64,000 bases of DNA from Lysobacterales bacterium (lineage in GTDB: Bacteria; Pseudomonadota; Gammaproteobacteria; Xanthomonadales; Xanthomonadaceae): contig JADCRD010000001.1 of assembly GCA_014946745.1 (NCBI GenBank), positions 3,033,171 to 3,097,170 on the forward strand, given 5' to 3'. This document shows, piece after piece, positions 18,792-28,988 of this stretch (positions within the stretch are counted from its first letter, which is position 1; every line of letters begins with the position of its first letter). The position numbers and the translations under genes were made by a program. The notes under the pieces are model-generated. The model had not been told where the DNA came from. It ran no database searches and worked only from the letters and a program-made list of their open reading frames with translations.

Positions 18792-20123
18792 CTACGCGCG
18801 CTCGCCCCGCGGCGGATGCTGGCGCCAGTGCTCGGCCAGCAGCACCGCCACCGCGTTGGCGATGTTGAGGCTCTCGACGCGGCCGCTGCCGGGGATCGAC
18901 ACCGCGCGCTCGCAGTGCTCGACCAGGCGCTTCTGCATGCCCTCGCCTTCGGCGCCGAGCACGAACACCGCGCGCTGCGGCAGCGGCTGGGCGTACAGAT
19001 CGGAGGCGCCGGACGGCAGGGTGGCGACGGTGACGAAACCGGCCTCCACCAGCTGCTCCAGGGCGCGGATCTCGGCGCTGCTGCCCTGCCCGTCCAGCCG
19101 CACCAGCGGCACGTGCTCGGCACCGCCTTCGGCAACGCGCGCGGCGGCAGCCGACAGACCGAGGGTCGACTGCGGCGGCAGCAGCACCGCCTGGGCACCG
19201 AAGTGCGCAGCCGAGCGCAGCACCGCCCCGAGGTTGTGCGGATTACCCACGCCGTCCAGCCACAGCAGGCGCACCGGCCCGCTGCGCGGCAGCGTCTCCA
19301 GTAGGCCCTGCAGATCGCGCTCGGGCCGCGGCTGCATCAGCAGGCAGACGCCCTCGTGGTGGCTGCTGCCGCTGATGCGTTCGAGCTCTTCGTCCTCGAC
19401 CACGCGATAGCCGAGCCGCTTGGTCACGCAGAAGGCCAGCAGCTCGCGCAGTGCGCCGATGCGGGCCTCGCTCAGATACACCTTGCGCAGGGCCTCGGGC
19501 CGCGCGGCAAAGGCCGCACGCGCGGCGTTCAGGCCACAGATCTTCTGCTCGGGATCGCGCTGCACGCGCGCGGTCGGCACACCCTCGTCGTGGCGCTCAT
19601 CGCGACGCGCCGGCCGCGGCCCGCGGCGGTCGTCCGCGCGGTGGCCAGCGGCTGCCGTGTCCGCGTCGCGTCGCGAGGGCCCGCGTTCGCGCCCGGGGCC
19701 CGGCCGGGCCTCGCCGTAGGCTGGACGCTCGCTGCCCTGGCGCGGGCGCGGCGCAGACGCATCACCTCGCGGCGGCTCACGCCGCGGGCCCGCGGAGGCC
19801 GCGTCGCCACGCGACCACGGGCCGCGTTCGCGGGCAGGTGCGGCCGCCTCGCCGGACCGGCGCTCACTGCGTTCGCGCTGCGGCTCAGACGTGTCCGCCC
19901 GCGGGCCACGGCCGCGCGGCGCGTCTGCAGGGCGTGAGGCACGCGCGGGCCACGGCTCACCGCTGCGCTCGCCGCTGCCTTGCGGGCTGCGCGGTCCGCC
20001 TGCGCGCGCGGGGCCTTCGCCCGCAGCACGACGCGTCGGCCATGGCGACCCCGGGCCCGCGCCGCCTTTGCCGCCGCGACCGCGATCGCCCTCGTTGCCG
20101 CCGTCTCCGCTCTCATGACTCAT
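18792..20123 (-). CDS. TrmH/SpoU-family RNA 2'-O-methyltransferase with long disordered N-terminus
   Basis: A 443-residue enzyme. Residues 1-185 are low-complexity, rich in Arg, Gly, Pro and Ala, and probably disordered. Then come a SpoU substrate-binding domain (ICGLNAARAAFAARPEALRKVYLSE) and a SPOUT knot (about 290-435) with the three SpoU motifs: GNPHNLGAVLRSAAHFG, VFVLGAEGEGM and IPGSGRVESLNIANA. It transfers a methyl group from S-adenosylmethionine to a ribose 2'-OH in tRNA or rRNA; the closest named type is E. coli YfiF, target unclear. Its start overlaps the RND pump stop by four bases. Confidence 0.9.
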   Translation of the reverse strand: MSHESGDGGNEGDRGRGGKGGAGPGSPWPTRRAAGEGPARAGGPRSPQGSGERSGEPWPARASRPADAPRGRGPRADTSEPQRERSERRSGEAAAPARERGPWSRGDAASAGPRREPPRGDASAPRPRQGSERPAYGEARPGPGRERGPSRRDADTAAAGHRADDRRGPRPARRDERHDEGVPTARVQRDPEQKICGLNAARAAFAARPEALRKVYLSEARIGALRELLAFCVTKRLGYRVVEDEELERISGSSHHEGVCLLMQPRPERDLQGLLETLPRSGPVRLLWLDGVGNPHNLGAVLRSAAHFGAQAVLLPPQSTLGLSAAAARVAEGGAEHVPLVRLDGQGSSAEIRALEQLVEAGFVTVATLPSGASDLYAQPLPQRAVFVLGAEGEGMQKRLVEHCERAVSIPGSGRVESLNIANAVAVLLAEHWRQHPPRGERA

Positions 20124-23100
20124 GCGTGGCCCCCCACCGGCGCGACCTGCTCGTCGAGTTCGTCGAGCTTACGTCCCAGCGCCTCGGGTGAGCGGGTGAA
20201 CGGCGCCAGCAGGGCATAGAAGGCCGGCACCACGAACAGCGACAGCAGGGTCGAGAACGCCACGCCGAAGATCACCACCACGCCGATGGTGGCGCGGCTG
20301 GCCGAGCCGGGGCCGCCGGCCACCACCAGCGGCACGGCGCCAGCGATGGTCGCGATCGAGGTCATCAGGATGGGGCGCAGGCGCACGGCGGCGGATTCGA
20401 TGATCGCGTCCAGCACCTGCCGGCCTTCGTCGCGCAGCTGGTTGGCGAACTCGACGATGAGGATCCCGTTCTTCGCCGCCAGCCCGACCAGCATGACGAT
20501 GCCGATCTGACTGAACAGGTTCAGTGTGCCCCCCGTCAGCCAGAGCCCGCCAAGCGCGCCGAGCACCGCCAGCGGCACGGTGAACATGATCACCAGCGGA
20601 TGGATGAAGCTCTCGAACTGCGCGGCCAGTACCAGGTAGACCACCAGCAGGGCCATCGCGAAGGTCGCCAGCGCGCTGCCGCTGGCCTTGACGAACTCGC
20701 GCGAGCCGCCCTTGTAGTCGATCTGCGCGTAGTCGGGCAGCTCTTCGCGCGCGGTCTGCTCGACCCACTGGATGGCCTCGCCCAAGGTGTAGCCCGCGGC
20801 GAGATTGGCCGAGATGGTGATCGCGCGCAGGCGGTTGAAGCGGTTGAAGCTGCCCGGCTCGGCCAGCTCAGACAGGGTCACCAGGTTGGCCAGCGGAATC
20901 AGCTCACGGCTGCGCTCGGAGCGCACGTAGACGCCGGTGAGGTCGGCCGGGCCGGCGCGGAAGGCCTCTTCCGCCTGCAGCACCACGTCGTACTCCTCGC
21001 CGTCCTCGACATAGGTGGTGACGCGGCGCGAGCCCATCAGGGTCTCCAGGGTGCGGCCGATCTCCTGCACCGACACGCCAAGGTCGGCCGCGCGCGCGCG
21101 GTCGATGTCGATGCGCATCTGCGGGCGCGTCTCCTGGTAGTCGGAGTCGGCGGCGAAGATGCCGGGGTTCTCGTCGATGCGCGCCAGCATGCGGTCGCGC
21201 CACTCGGACAGCTCCTCGTAGTTCGGGCCGCCCAGCACGAACTGCAGGGGCTGACCGCGGCCGCCGCCCAAGCCGCCGCCGCGGCCCTGGGCGAAGGCGC
21301 GGACGCCGGGGATGGCGTTCAACTCCGCGCGGAAGGCGTCGATCACTTCGGCCGTGCTCATCTCGCGCTCGGCCCAGTCCTTCAGGATCACGATGGCGAA
21401 GCCGGTGTGCATCTCCTCGCTGGCGCCGAAGCCGCCGGGCACGCGCGTGTTCATGCGCTGCACCGGGCCGTCGGTGACGAAGGGCATCAGCCGCTGCTCG
21501 ATCTGTTGAACCTGGCTCACGGTGTAGTCGAAGCCGGCGCCCTCGGGGCCCTGGATGTTGACGAAGAAGCTGCCGCGGTCCTCATCGGGCGCGAGCTCGC
21601 TGGGCACGGTGTAGAACAGCGCCGCCGCGCCGCCGCCGACCAGGGCGAAGGTCAATGCCAGCCCCCCCCAGAGCGTCGCGCGGCTCTGCCGCACCATGGC
21701 TCCGACCGCGCGCGCATAGGCGCGGCTCATGCGCTCGATCAGGTCGAGCACGGCCTGGTTCACGCGGTTGTGCTTCTCGTTCGGGCGCACCAGCTTGGAG
21801 CACATCATCGGGGTCAGCGTCAGCGCCACGAAGGCCGAGATCGCCACCGCGCCGGACAGCGCCACCGCCAGCTCGCGGAACAGCCGCCCGGCGTTCGACT
21901 GCATGAAGCCCACCGGCAGGAACACCGCCACCAGCACCGCCGTGGTGGCGATCACCGCGAAGGCCACCTGCGCGGTGCCGCGCTTCGAGGCCAGCAGCGG
22001 CGGCTCGCCGAGGTCGGCGCGGCGCTGCACGTTCTCCAGCACGATGATGGCGTCGTCGACCACGAGGCCGATGCACAGTACCAGCGCCAGCAGGGTCAGC
22101 AGATTGATCGAGAAACCGAAGGCCGACAGCGCCATGAAGGCGGCGATCAGGCAGACCGGCACGGTCACCGCCGGCACCAGGGCCGCGCGCAGGCTGCCGA
22201 GGAACAGGTAGATCACGATCAGCACCAGCACCATCGCTTCGAGCAGGGTCCACTGCACGCGCTTCAGGGCTTCGTCGATGAAGATCGTGGTGTCGAAGGC
22301 GACGATCAGGCTGGCGCCTTCGGGCAGGCTGGACTGGATACGCTCCACCTCGGCCTTGACCGCGGTGGCGACGTCGAGGCTGTTGGCGGTCGAGGTCTTG
22401 ACGATGCCAAGCCCGAGGTTGGGTTGGCCGTTGCCGCGGAAGTAGGCGCGGCGGTCGCTGGAGGCGCGCTCGACGCGGGCGACGTCGCCGAGGCGCACGA
22501 CATAGCCGTCCTCGCCCTTGGTCAGCGAGAGCTGGGCGAAGTCGTCGGCGGTGAGGTAGCTGCGGGTGACGCGCAGGGTGAAGTCGCGGGTCTCCGACTG
22601 CAGGCGCCCGGCCGGCAGCTCGATGTTCTCGCGGCGCAGCGCGCTCTCGACGTCGTTGACGGTGAGCCCGCGCGCCGCCAGGGCCTGGCGGTCGAGCCAG
22701 ATGCGCATGGCGTAGCGCTGCTGGCCGCCGATGCGCACCGCGGCGACGCCGTCGATGGCCGACAGGCGATCGGTGATGTAGCGCTCGGCGTAGTCGGTCA
22801 GCTCGAGCGTGTCGAGCCGATCGGAGTTCATGTTCAGCCAGATGATCGGCTGCGAGTCGGCCTCGACCTTGGCCACCTGCGGCGCGTTGACCTCGGGCGG
22901 CAGACGGTCGAGCACGCGGCTGATGGCGTCGCGCACGTCGTTGGTCGCGGCCTCGATGTCGCGGCTCAGGCCGAACTCGATGGTGACGTTGCTGCCGCCG
23001 TTGCGGCTGCGCGAGTCCACCGACTCGATGCCCTCGATGCCGCTGACCGCGTCCTCCAGGATCTGGGTGACGCGGGTTTCCACCACCGCCGCCGAGGCGC

Positions 23101-23257
23101 CGGTGTAGGTGACTTCGACCGAGACGATCGGCGGGTCGATGTCGGGCAGCTCGCGCACGGTGAGCGTGCTGTAGGCCATCACGCCCAGCACCACCAGCAG
23201 CAGGTTCATGACCACGGCCAGCACCGGCCGCTTGATCGAAATGTCGGAAAGCACCAT
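20120..23257 (-). CDS. RND-family multidrug efflux pump, inner-membrane transporter
   Basis: A 1045-residue proton-driven transporter of the AcrB/MexB/MdtB type with 12 helices and two large periplasmic loops. The N-terminus (SDISIKRPVLAVVMNLLLVVLG), the helix 4 acidic pair in IGLVVDDAIIVLENV, and the helix 10-11 region (NLFSQIGIVMLVGLAAKNGILIVEFANQ) are typical. The sequence around GRGGGLGGGRGQ in the second periplasmic part is glycine-rich. The adaptor gene lies 13 bases upstream. No outer-membrane factor is adjacent, so it must borrow a TolC-like channel. It overlaps the TrmH gene by ATGA. Confidence 0.95.
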   Translation of the reverse strand: MVLSDISIKRPVLAVVMNLLLVVLGVMAYSTLTVRELPDIDPPIVSVEVTYTGASAAVVETRVTQILEDAVSGIEGIESVDSRSRNGGSNVTIEFGLSRDIEAATNDVRDAISRVLDRLPPEVNAPQVAKVEADSQPIIWLNMNSDRLDTLELTDYAERYITDRLSAIDGVAAVRIGGQQRYAMRIWLDRQALAARGLTVNDVESALRRENIELPAGRLQSETRDFTLRVTRSYLTADDFAQLSLTKGEDGYVVRLGDVARVERASSDRRAYFRGNGQPNLGLGIVKTSTANSLDVATAVKAEVERIQSSLPEGASLIVAFDTTIFIDEALKRVQWTLLEAMVLVLIVIYLFLGSLRAALVPAVTVPVCLIAAFMALSAFGFSINLLTLLALVLCIGLVVDDAIIVLENVQRRADLGEPPLLASKRGTAQVAFAVIATTAVLVAVFLPVGFMQSNAGRLFRELAVALSGAVAISAFVALTLTPMMCSKLVRPNEKHNRVNQAVLDLIERMSRAYARAVGAMVRQSRATLWGGLALTFALVGGGAAALFYTVPSELAPDEDRGSFFVNIQGPEGAGFDYTVSQVQQIEQRLMPFVTDGPVQRMNTRVPGGFGASEEMHTGFAIVILKDWAEREMSTAEVIDAFRAELNAIPGVRAFAQGRGGGLGGGRGQPLQFVLGGPNYEELSEWRDRMLARIDENPGIFAADSDYQETRPQMRIDIDRARAADLGVSVQEIGRTLETLMGSRRVTTYVEDGEEYDVVLQAEEAFRAGPADLTGVYVRSERSRELIPLANLVTLSELAEPGSFNRFNRLRAITISANLAAGYTLGEAIQWVEQTAREELPDYAQIDYKGGSREFVKASGSALATFAMALLVVYLVLAAQFESFIHPLVIMFTVPLAVLGALGGLWLTGGTLNLFSQIGIVMLVGLAAKNGILIVEFANQLRDEGRQVLDAIIESAAVRLRPILMTSIATIAGAVPLVVAGGPGSASRATIGVVVIFGVAFSTLLSLFVVPAFYALLAPFTRSPEALGRKLDELDEQVAPVGGHA

Positions 23258-23270
23258 GTCGGATCCTCCC

Positions 23271-24365
23271 TCAGCCGGCCGGCGCCGCCGCCGTGGCGGC
23301 AGCCGCCTCGACGACGCGCGTGCCCGGGCGCAGCTTGACGGTGCCTTCGACGACGATGCGCTCGCCGCCGCTCAGGCCTTCGACGATCTCCACCTCGCCG
23401 CGGCGGCGCGCACCGGCGCGCACGTCGATGCGGGCCACCGCGCCGTCCTCACCGACCTGGTAGACGAAGCTCTGGCTGCCGATCTGCAGCAGGGCCAGCT
23501 CGGGGATCACCAGGGTCTCGCGGGCCGGCTTCTCGACCCGCACGGTCATCAGCATGCCGGGGCGGATCCGCAGCTCCGGGTTGTCGAACTCGGCGCGCAC
23601 GGTCACCGCGCGCGAAACCGGATCGACGCGCGAATCGACGGTGGCGACGCGGCCGGTGAAATCCTGGTCGGGGTAGGCGGCGCTGCGCGCACGCACGGTC
23701 TGGCCGGGCGCGATCGCCGAGAGAAACGTCTCGGGCACGGCGAAGTCGAGCTTGACCACCGAGATGTCGTCGAGCGTGGCGATCGGCGTGCCCGGCGTGA
23801 CCAGGGTGCCGGGGCTGACCTGGCGGAAGCCGAGCACGCCGGCGAAGGGCGCGGTGATGACGCGGTCGGCCAGTCGGGCGCGGATGGTTTCGACGCGCGC
23901 GCGCGCGGCGTCGCGGGCAGCGACCTGGCTGTCGAGCTGGCTGCGCGGCACGGTGCCGTTGTCGACCAGGCCGACCAGACGCTCGTACTGCTGCTGGGCC
24001 TCTTTGTACGTGGCCTGCGCCTCTTCGAGGTTGGCCACCTCGGCGCGACCGGACAGGTCGACCAGGATGTCGCCGGCGGCGACGCGGTCACCGTCTTCAA
24101 ACTTCACGGCCTCCACCGTCTCGGTGACCTTGGCGGTGATGGTGACCGACTCGCTGGCCTGGGCCGTGCCCAGGGCTTCGATCTGATCGATCCAGGGCTG
24201 GCTGGCGACGGTGGTGCTGATCACGGTCACCGGCGGCGGGCCGCCGGCCGGGCCCTGCGCCGGGCCTTCGCTGCCGCAGGCGGCGAGCAGCAGGCTGAGC
24301 GCGAGCGCGCAGGCGAGCGGAGCGAGGGGGCCTTGCGTTCGTTTCGGGTGCGGAGAGCGGTGCAT
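23271..24365 (-). CDS. RND efflux periplasmic adaptor lipoprotein
   Basis: A 364-residue membrane-fusion protein partnering the RND pump. The lipobox LLLAAC places the lipidated cysteine at C30, followed by GSE. Two lipoyl halves (VEAVKFEDGDRVAAGDILVDL and ITAPFAGVLGFRQVSPGTLV) flank an alpha-helical hairpin, followed by a beta-barrel and a membrane-proximal domain. The C-terminus is an alanine-rich tail. The ATG at 24365 was chosen because it gives a normal lipoprotein leader with GAGG upstream; the longer extension is low-complexity. First gene of the pump operon, divergent from cysJ. Confidence 0.94.
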   Translation of the reverse strand: MHRSPHPKRTQGPLAPLACALALSLLLAACGSEGPAQGPAGGPPPVTVISTTVASQPWIDQIEALGTAQASESVTITAKVTETVEAVKFEDGDRVAAGDILVDLSGRAEVANLEEAQATYKEAQQQYERLVGLVDNGTVPRSQLDSQVAARDAARARVETIRARLADRVITAPFAGVLGFRQVSPGTLVTPGTPIATLDDISVVKLDFAVPETFLSAIAPGQTVRARSAAYPDQDFTGRVATVDSRVDPVSRAVTVRAEFDNPELRIRPGMLMTVRVEKPARETLVIPELALLQIGSQSFVYQVGEDGAVARIDVRAGARRRGEVEIVEGLSGGERIVVEGTVKLRPGTRVVEAAAATAAAPAG

Positions 24366-24702
24366 GCGAACCTCGGGGGCGGTTGCAGCCGGCGGCGGCG
24401 CGGGGAGGGCGGCGGCGCGGCGAAAGGGAAAAGCAGGCGCGGGCGGTGGCGGAAACCCTCTGCGGCAGCACGCCCGACTTGCACGGACGTGAAGCATGAA
24501 TCCTCGGATGCGCCCCAGCCTGTGCCGTAAGTCCACGCACGCGCTGGAAATTGTGGCGATGCGGTGAAGAGCGGCGGCGCAGCTCGGGCGATCGCGGGAC
24601 CGCGCATATGCCCGGAAGCACTATCTAAGCATCCGATCCGCGTTTCTGCCCGCCGCCGTGCGTTGCGACAGTGCCGATCCGATCCGCTGAACCCGGTGTG
24701 CG
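24366..24702. other. Divergent intergenic region between RND adaptor and cysJ
   Basis: This 337-base region must hold the promoters of both the pump operon and the sulfate-reduction operon. A TATCTA -10-like hexamer lies at 24622-24627 facing cysJ. No recognisable operator or gene is seen. Confidence 0.4.
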
Positions 24703-26541
24703 ATGTCCGCTTCTTCTGCCCTGCCCGACCTGAGCGTGCTGCCGCTGCCGGCCGCCGCTGCGGTAGCGCCCATCGCGCGCGCACTGGACGGCCTGGACCC
24801 GGCCAGCCTGTGGTGGCTGTCAGGCTACGCGGCTGGCCTCGCGCGCGGCGGCGTTGCCAGCGCTGCAACCGCCCCGCAGGCGGAGGCCATCGCCCTGCCG
24901 CGGCTGACCGTGCTGTACGGCAGCCAGACCGGCAACGCCAAGCGCGCCGCCGAGGCGCTGGTCACGGCGGCCGAAGCCACCGGCTTCGCGGTGCGCCTGG
25001 TGCGCGCCGACGCCTACCCCACCCGCGAGCTCAAAGACGAGCGCCTGCTGTGGGTGGTGATCAGCACCCAGGGCGAGGGCGAGCCGCCGGAGGACTCACT
25101 CGGTTTCGTCGAATTCCTGCTCGGCCGGCGCGCACCGAAGCTGCCCGAACTGAAGTACGCCGTGCTGGGCCTGGGCGACAGCAGCTATCCAAAGTTCTGC
25201 GAGACCGGCCGCCAGATCGACGCGCGTCTTGCCGAACTGGGCGCTCAGCGCCTGCAGGCGCTGGGCGAGGCCGATGTCGACATCGACGCGGTCGCCACGC
25301 CTTGGCGCACGCGTGCGGTGGAGTCACTGAAAGCGCTGGCGGCCCAGTTCGCCCCCGCCGCACCCGCCGCGCACTCGGCTGCAGTGATTCCCTTGCGCCC
25401 GGGGGTCGCGGCGGCTCTGCATTCGCGCGAGCAGCCCTTTGCCGCCGAACTGATCGAGCAGGTGCGCCTGACCGGCCGCGGCAGCCCGCGCGACGTCCGC
25501 CATCTCGAATTCAGCCTCGCCGGCTCGGGCCTGCACTACGCGCCGGGCGATGCGCTGGGCGTGTGGGCACCGAATCCCTCGGCCCTGGTCGAGGCCGTGC
25601 TTGAACTCACCCGGCTCGACGGCGAATCACCGCTGACGCTGGACGGCGTCGAACGTCCGCTGCGCGTATGGCTGAGCGAGCACCGCGAACTGACCCGTCT
25701 CGCCAAGCCGCTGCTGGTGGCGCTGGGCGCGGTGTCGAAGCACCCGGAGCTGCAGCGCCTGCTCGATCCCGCTGAGGCCAGCGCGCTGTCGGCCCTGCTG
25801 TCCGCCCGGCAGCTCATCGATGTGCTGCGCGAGTGGCCGGGCGAATGGACAGCCGAGGCCTTCGTGCGTGCACTGCGGCCGATGGCGCCGCGCCTGTACT
25901 CGATCGCGTCGAGCCCGCTGGCCTATGCCGATGAGGTGCACCTCACCGTCGACGTGGTCGGCGCCGAAGAGGCCGATCCGCTGCGCCTCGGGCTGGCCTC
26001 GCACCATCTCGCCCAGCTGGATCCGGGCGCGCGTGCTCGCGTCTTCATCGAGGAGAACCCGCGCTTCCGCCTGCCCGCCGACAGCAGCCGCGACCTGATC
26101 ATGCTCGGCGCCGGCACTGGCATCGCACCCTACCGCGCCTTCGTGCAGCAGCGCGTGGCTGAGGGCGCCAGCGGCCGACACTGGCTGCTGTTCGGCGCGC
26201 GCACCCTGCGCGACGACTTCCTCTACCAGACCGAGTGGCAGGAGCACCTGCGCCGCGGCGAGCTGCAGCACATCGACCTTGCCTTCTCGCGCGATGGCGA
26301 CGCCACTCGCAGCCGGCCCCGCGTCTACGTGCAGCAGCGTCTGCGCGAGCAGGCCGCACGCCTGTTCGAGTGGCTGGACGGCGGCGCGCACTTCTACGTC
26401 TGCGGCAGCCTTGCGCTGGGCCGCGACGTCCACCAGACCCTGCTCGACCTGTTCGCCCAGCGCCTCGGCAGCGCCGAAGCGGCGACCGAGGCCCTGCAGC
26501 AGCTGCAGCAGTCCGGGCGCTACGCCCGCGACGTCTACTGA
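24703..26541 (+). CDS. cysJ: NADPH-sulfite reductase flavoprotein subunit
   Basis: A 612-residue flavoprotein that passes electrons from NADPH through FAD and FMN to CysI for reduction of sulfite to sulfide. The FMN-binding flavodoxin domain (about 68-205) starts with LYGSQTGNAKRAAE and includes STQGEGEPPEDS and GLGDSSYPKFC. The FAD domain has RLYSIASSP, and the NADPH site has MLGAGTGIAPYRAFVQ and a C-terminal aromatic (YARDVY). It is first in the cysJ-cysI-cysH-cysG series. The ATG at 24703 has no clear ribosome site. Confidence 0.96.
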   Translation: MSASSALPDLSVLPLPAAAAVAPIARALDGLDPASLWWLSGYAAGLARGGVASAATAPQAEAIALPRLTVLYGSQTGNAKRAAEALVTAAEATGFAVRLVRADAYPTRELKDERLLWVVISTQGEGEPPEDSLGFVEFLLGRRAPKLPELKYAVLGLGDSSYPKFCETGRQIDARLAELGAQRLQALGEADVDIDAVATPWRTRAVESLKALAAQFAPAAPAAHSAAVIPLRPGVAAALHSREQPFAAELIEQVRLTGRGSPRDVRHLEFSLAGSGLHYAPGDALGVWAPNPSALVEAVLELTRLDGESPLTLDGVERPLRVWLSEHRELTRLAKPLLVALGAVSKHPELQRLLDPAEASALSALLSARQLIDVLREWPGEWTAEAFVRALRPMAPRLYSIASSPLAYADEVHLTVDVVGAEEADPLRLGLASHHLAQLDPGARARVFIEENPRFRLPADSSRDLIMLGAGTGIAPYRAFVQQRVAEGASGRHWLLFGARTLRDDFLYQTEWQEHLRRGELQHIDLAFSRDGDATRSRPRVYVQQRLREQAARLFEWLDGGAHFYVCGSLALGRDVHQTLLDLFAQRLGSAEAATEALQQLQQSGRYARDVY

Positions 26542-26550
26542 GACCGCGCC

Positions 26551-28233
26551 ATGGCCAGCCATTCCGTCGAAGACATCAAGCGCGCCAGCCGCGGCCTGCG
26601 CGGCACGGTTGAACAAAGCCTCGCCGACGCCGTCACCGGCGCGCTGCGCGACACCGACCAGGTGGTGCTCAAGTATCACGGCAGCTACCAGCAGGACGAC
26701 CGCGATATCCGCGAGGAGCGCCGCCGCGCCAAGCTCGAACCCGCGCACAGCTTCATGATCCGCACGCGCACGCCGGGCGGGGTGATCACGCCCGAGCAGT
26801 GGCTGAAGCTGGATGCCATCGCCACCACCTACGCCGAGCGCGGCCTGCGCATCACCACCCGCCAGGCCTTCCAGTTCCACGGCGTGATCAAGCGCGATCT
26901 CAAGCCCACCATGCAGGCGATCAACGCCGCGCTGATCGACACGCTCGCCGCCTGCGGCGACGTCAACCGCAATGTCGCGGTGGCCGCCAACCCGCTGCTG
27001 TCGGCGCTGCACGACACGGTCTACCGGCAGGCGGCCGCGCTGTCCGAACACCTGCTGCCCAACACCCGCGCCTACTACGAGATCTGGCTGGACGAAGAGC
27101 GCGTCGCCGGCGACGAGGGCGAGCCCATCTACGGGGCGACCTATCTGCCGCGCAAGTTCAAGATCGGCTTCGCGATCCCGCCGTACAACGATGTCGACGT
27201 CTTCAGCCAGGACCTCGGCTTCATCGCCGTGATCGAGAACGGCGAGCTCGCCGGCTACAACGTCACCGTCGGCGGTGGCATGGGCAGCACCCATGGCGAC
27301 GCCGAAACCTACCCACGCCTCGCCGACGTCCTCGGGTTCATTTCTCCCCACGACGTGATCCCTGTCGGCGAGGCCGTGGTTACGGCGCAGCGCGATTTCG
27401 GCAACCGCGCCACCCGCAAGCGCGCGCGTCTGAAGTACACGATCGACGAGCACGGGCTCGACTTCTTCCGCAGCGAGGTCGAGCGTCGCTCAGGCGTGAG
27501 CCTGCAGCCGCCGCGCGCCTTCGAATTCGCCCACAGCGGCGACCGCTTCGGCTGGGTCGAAGCGGACAGCGGCCAGTGGCACCTGACCCTGCGCATCCCC
27601 GCCGGGCGCATCCAGGACAGCGCGGATCGACTGCACCTCACCGGCCTGCGCGAAGTCGCCAAGGTGCATCGCGGGCACTTCCGCATGACGCCCAACCAGA
27701 ACCTGGTGATCGCCGACATCGCGCCTGAGCGCCGCGCCGGCATCGATGCTCTGCTGCGCCAGTACGGCCTGCTCGACGCGCTCGAAACCAGCGCCTTGAA
27801 GCGCGAGGCGCTCGCCTGCGTCGCGCTGCCAACCTGCGGCCTCGCGATGGCCGAGGCCGAGCGCTATCTCGACGAAGCCCTGCACAAGGTGCAGGCCCTG
27901 CTCGATCGCCACGGCGTTGGCGAGCAGTCGATCCTGCTGCGCATCTCCGGCTGCCCGAACGGCTGCTCGCGGCCGTATCTCGGCGAGATCGCGCTCGTCG
28001 GCAAGGCGCCCGGCCGCTACAACCTGATGCTCGGCGCGGACCACCGCGGCCAGCGCCTCAATCGCCTCTACCGCGAGAACATCACCGAGGCCGAGATCCT
28101 TGCCGAGCTCGATCCGCTGATCGCGCGCTACGCCGCCGAGCGCTTGCAAGGCGAACACTTCGGCGACTTCCTTCTACGCGCCGACCTGCTGCCGCCGGAA
28201 CCGCTGCGGGTGCGCAAGGTGCTGGCCGCATGA
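26551..28233 (+). CDS. cysI: NADPH-sulfite reductase hemoprotein subunit
   Basis: A 560-residue siroheme and 4Fe-4S protein that reduces sulfite by six electrons to sulfide. The four cluster/siroheme cysteines are C423, C429, C468 and C472 (ACVALPTCG and [11 protein letters not shown]); the spacing equals that of the E. coli enzyme (434, 440, 479, 483). The siroheme-binding arginine stretch [15 protein letters not shown] is present. It starts nine bases after cysJ and overlaps cysH by ATGA. Confidence 0.97.
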   Translation: MASHSVEDIKRASRGLRGTVEQSLADAVTGALRDTDQVVLKYHGSYQQDDRDIREERRRAKLEPAHSFMIRTRTPGGVITPEQWLKLDAIATTYAERGLRITTRQAFQFHGVIKRDLKPTMQAINAALIDTLAACGDVNRNVAVAANPLLSALHDTVYRQAAALSEHLLPNTRAYYEIWLDEERVAGDEGEPIYGATYLPRKFKIGFAIPPYNDVDVFSQDLGFIAVIENGELAGYNVTVGGGMGSTHGDAETYPRLADVLGFISPHDVIPVGEAVVTAQRDFGNRATRKRARLKYTIDEHGLDFFRSEVERRSGVSLQPPRAFEFAHSGDRFGWVEADSGQWHLTLRIPAGRIQDSADRLHLTGLREVAKVHRGHFRMTPNQNLVIADIAPERRAGIDALLRQYGLLDALETSALKREALACVALPTCGLAMAEAERYLDEALHKVQALLDRHGVGEQSILLRISGCPNGCSRPYLGEIALVGKAPGRYNLMLGADHRGQRLNRLYRENITEAEILAELDPLIARYAAERLQGEHFGDFLLRADLLPPEPLRVRKVLAA

Positions 28234-28988
28234 GCGCGCAGGCGATCCGCATCGACACCGCGCCCGCCGATCTCGACGCGCTGGTGGCGGCGGCGGCCGA
28301 CGACGACGGCGCCGCGCTGGACCGGCTCAACCACTGGCTGGAAGGTCTGGACGCCGATGCGCGGATCCGCTTCGCGCTGGAGCACCTGCCGGGCCGCCAG
28401 GCGCTGTCCTCAAGCTTCGGCGCGCAGGCCGCAGTCAGCCTGCACCTGCTGAACCAGCACCTTCCCGGCCTGCCGGTGGTGGTGGTCGACACCGGCTATC
28501 TGTTCGCCGAGACCTACCAGTTCATCGACACGCTGACTGAGCGCCTCGATCTCAACCTGCACATCGTCCGCAGCGCGCGCTCGCCGGCCTGGATCGAGGC
28601 CCGCCACGGCCGCCTGTGGGAACAGGGCCTGGACGGCATCGAGCGCTACAACCGCATCCACAAGGTCGAGCCGATGCAGCGCGCCCTGCGCGAGCTCCAG
28701 GTCGGCACCTGGTTTGCCGGCCTGCGCCGCAGCCAGTCGCAGAGCCGCAGCAGCACGCCCGTGCTGCAGCGTCGCGAAGGTCGCTTCAAGCTGCACCCCA
28801 TCGTCGACTGGAGCGACCGCGACGTCGGCCGCTACCTCGCCCAGCACGGCCTGCCTTACCACCCGCTGTGGGAACAGGGCTACGTCTCGATCGGCGACAC
28901 CCACACGACCCGCCCCCTGCTCGACGGCATGCGCGAGGAGGACACTCGGTTCTTCGGGCTGAAGCGGGAGTGTGGGTTGCATGAGTAG
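28230..28988 (+). CDS. cysH: Phosphoadenylyl-sulfate (PAPS) reductase
   Basis: A 252-residue enzyme that reduces PAPS to sulfite with thioredoxin. The PAPS-binding SSSFGAQ loop lies at about 61-67. Further signatures are [15 protein letters not shown] and the C-terminal catalytic motif KRECGLHE with the active cysteine. There are no paired cysteines for a 4Fe-4S cluster, which fits a PAPS-type enzyme. The start overlaps cysI. The stop (TAG, 28986-28988) overlaps a possible ATG of cysG at 28981. Confidence 0.95.
   Translation: MSAQAIRIDTAPADLDALVAAAADDDGAALDRLNHWLEGLDADARIRFALEHLPGRQALSSSFGAQAAVSLHLLNQHLPGLPVVVVDTGYLFAETYQFIDTLTERLDLNLHIVRSARSPAWIEARHGRLWEQGLDGIERYNRIHKVEPMQRALRELQVGTWFAGLRRSQSQSRSSTPVLQRREGRFKLHPIVDWSDRDVGRYLAQHGLPYHPLWEQGYVSIGDTHTTRPLLDGMREEDTRFFGLKRECGLHE

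Noticed and set aside
20600..23338. Plus-strand open frame of about 912 codons
   Set aside because: It is antisense to the RND pump, which has unmistakable family motifs on the other strand; composition is that of a shadow frame.
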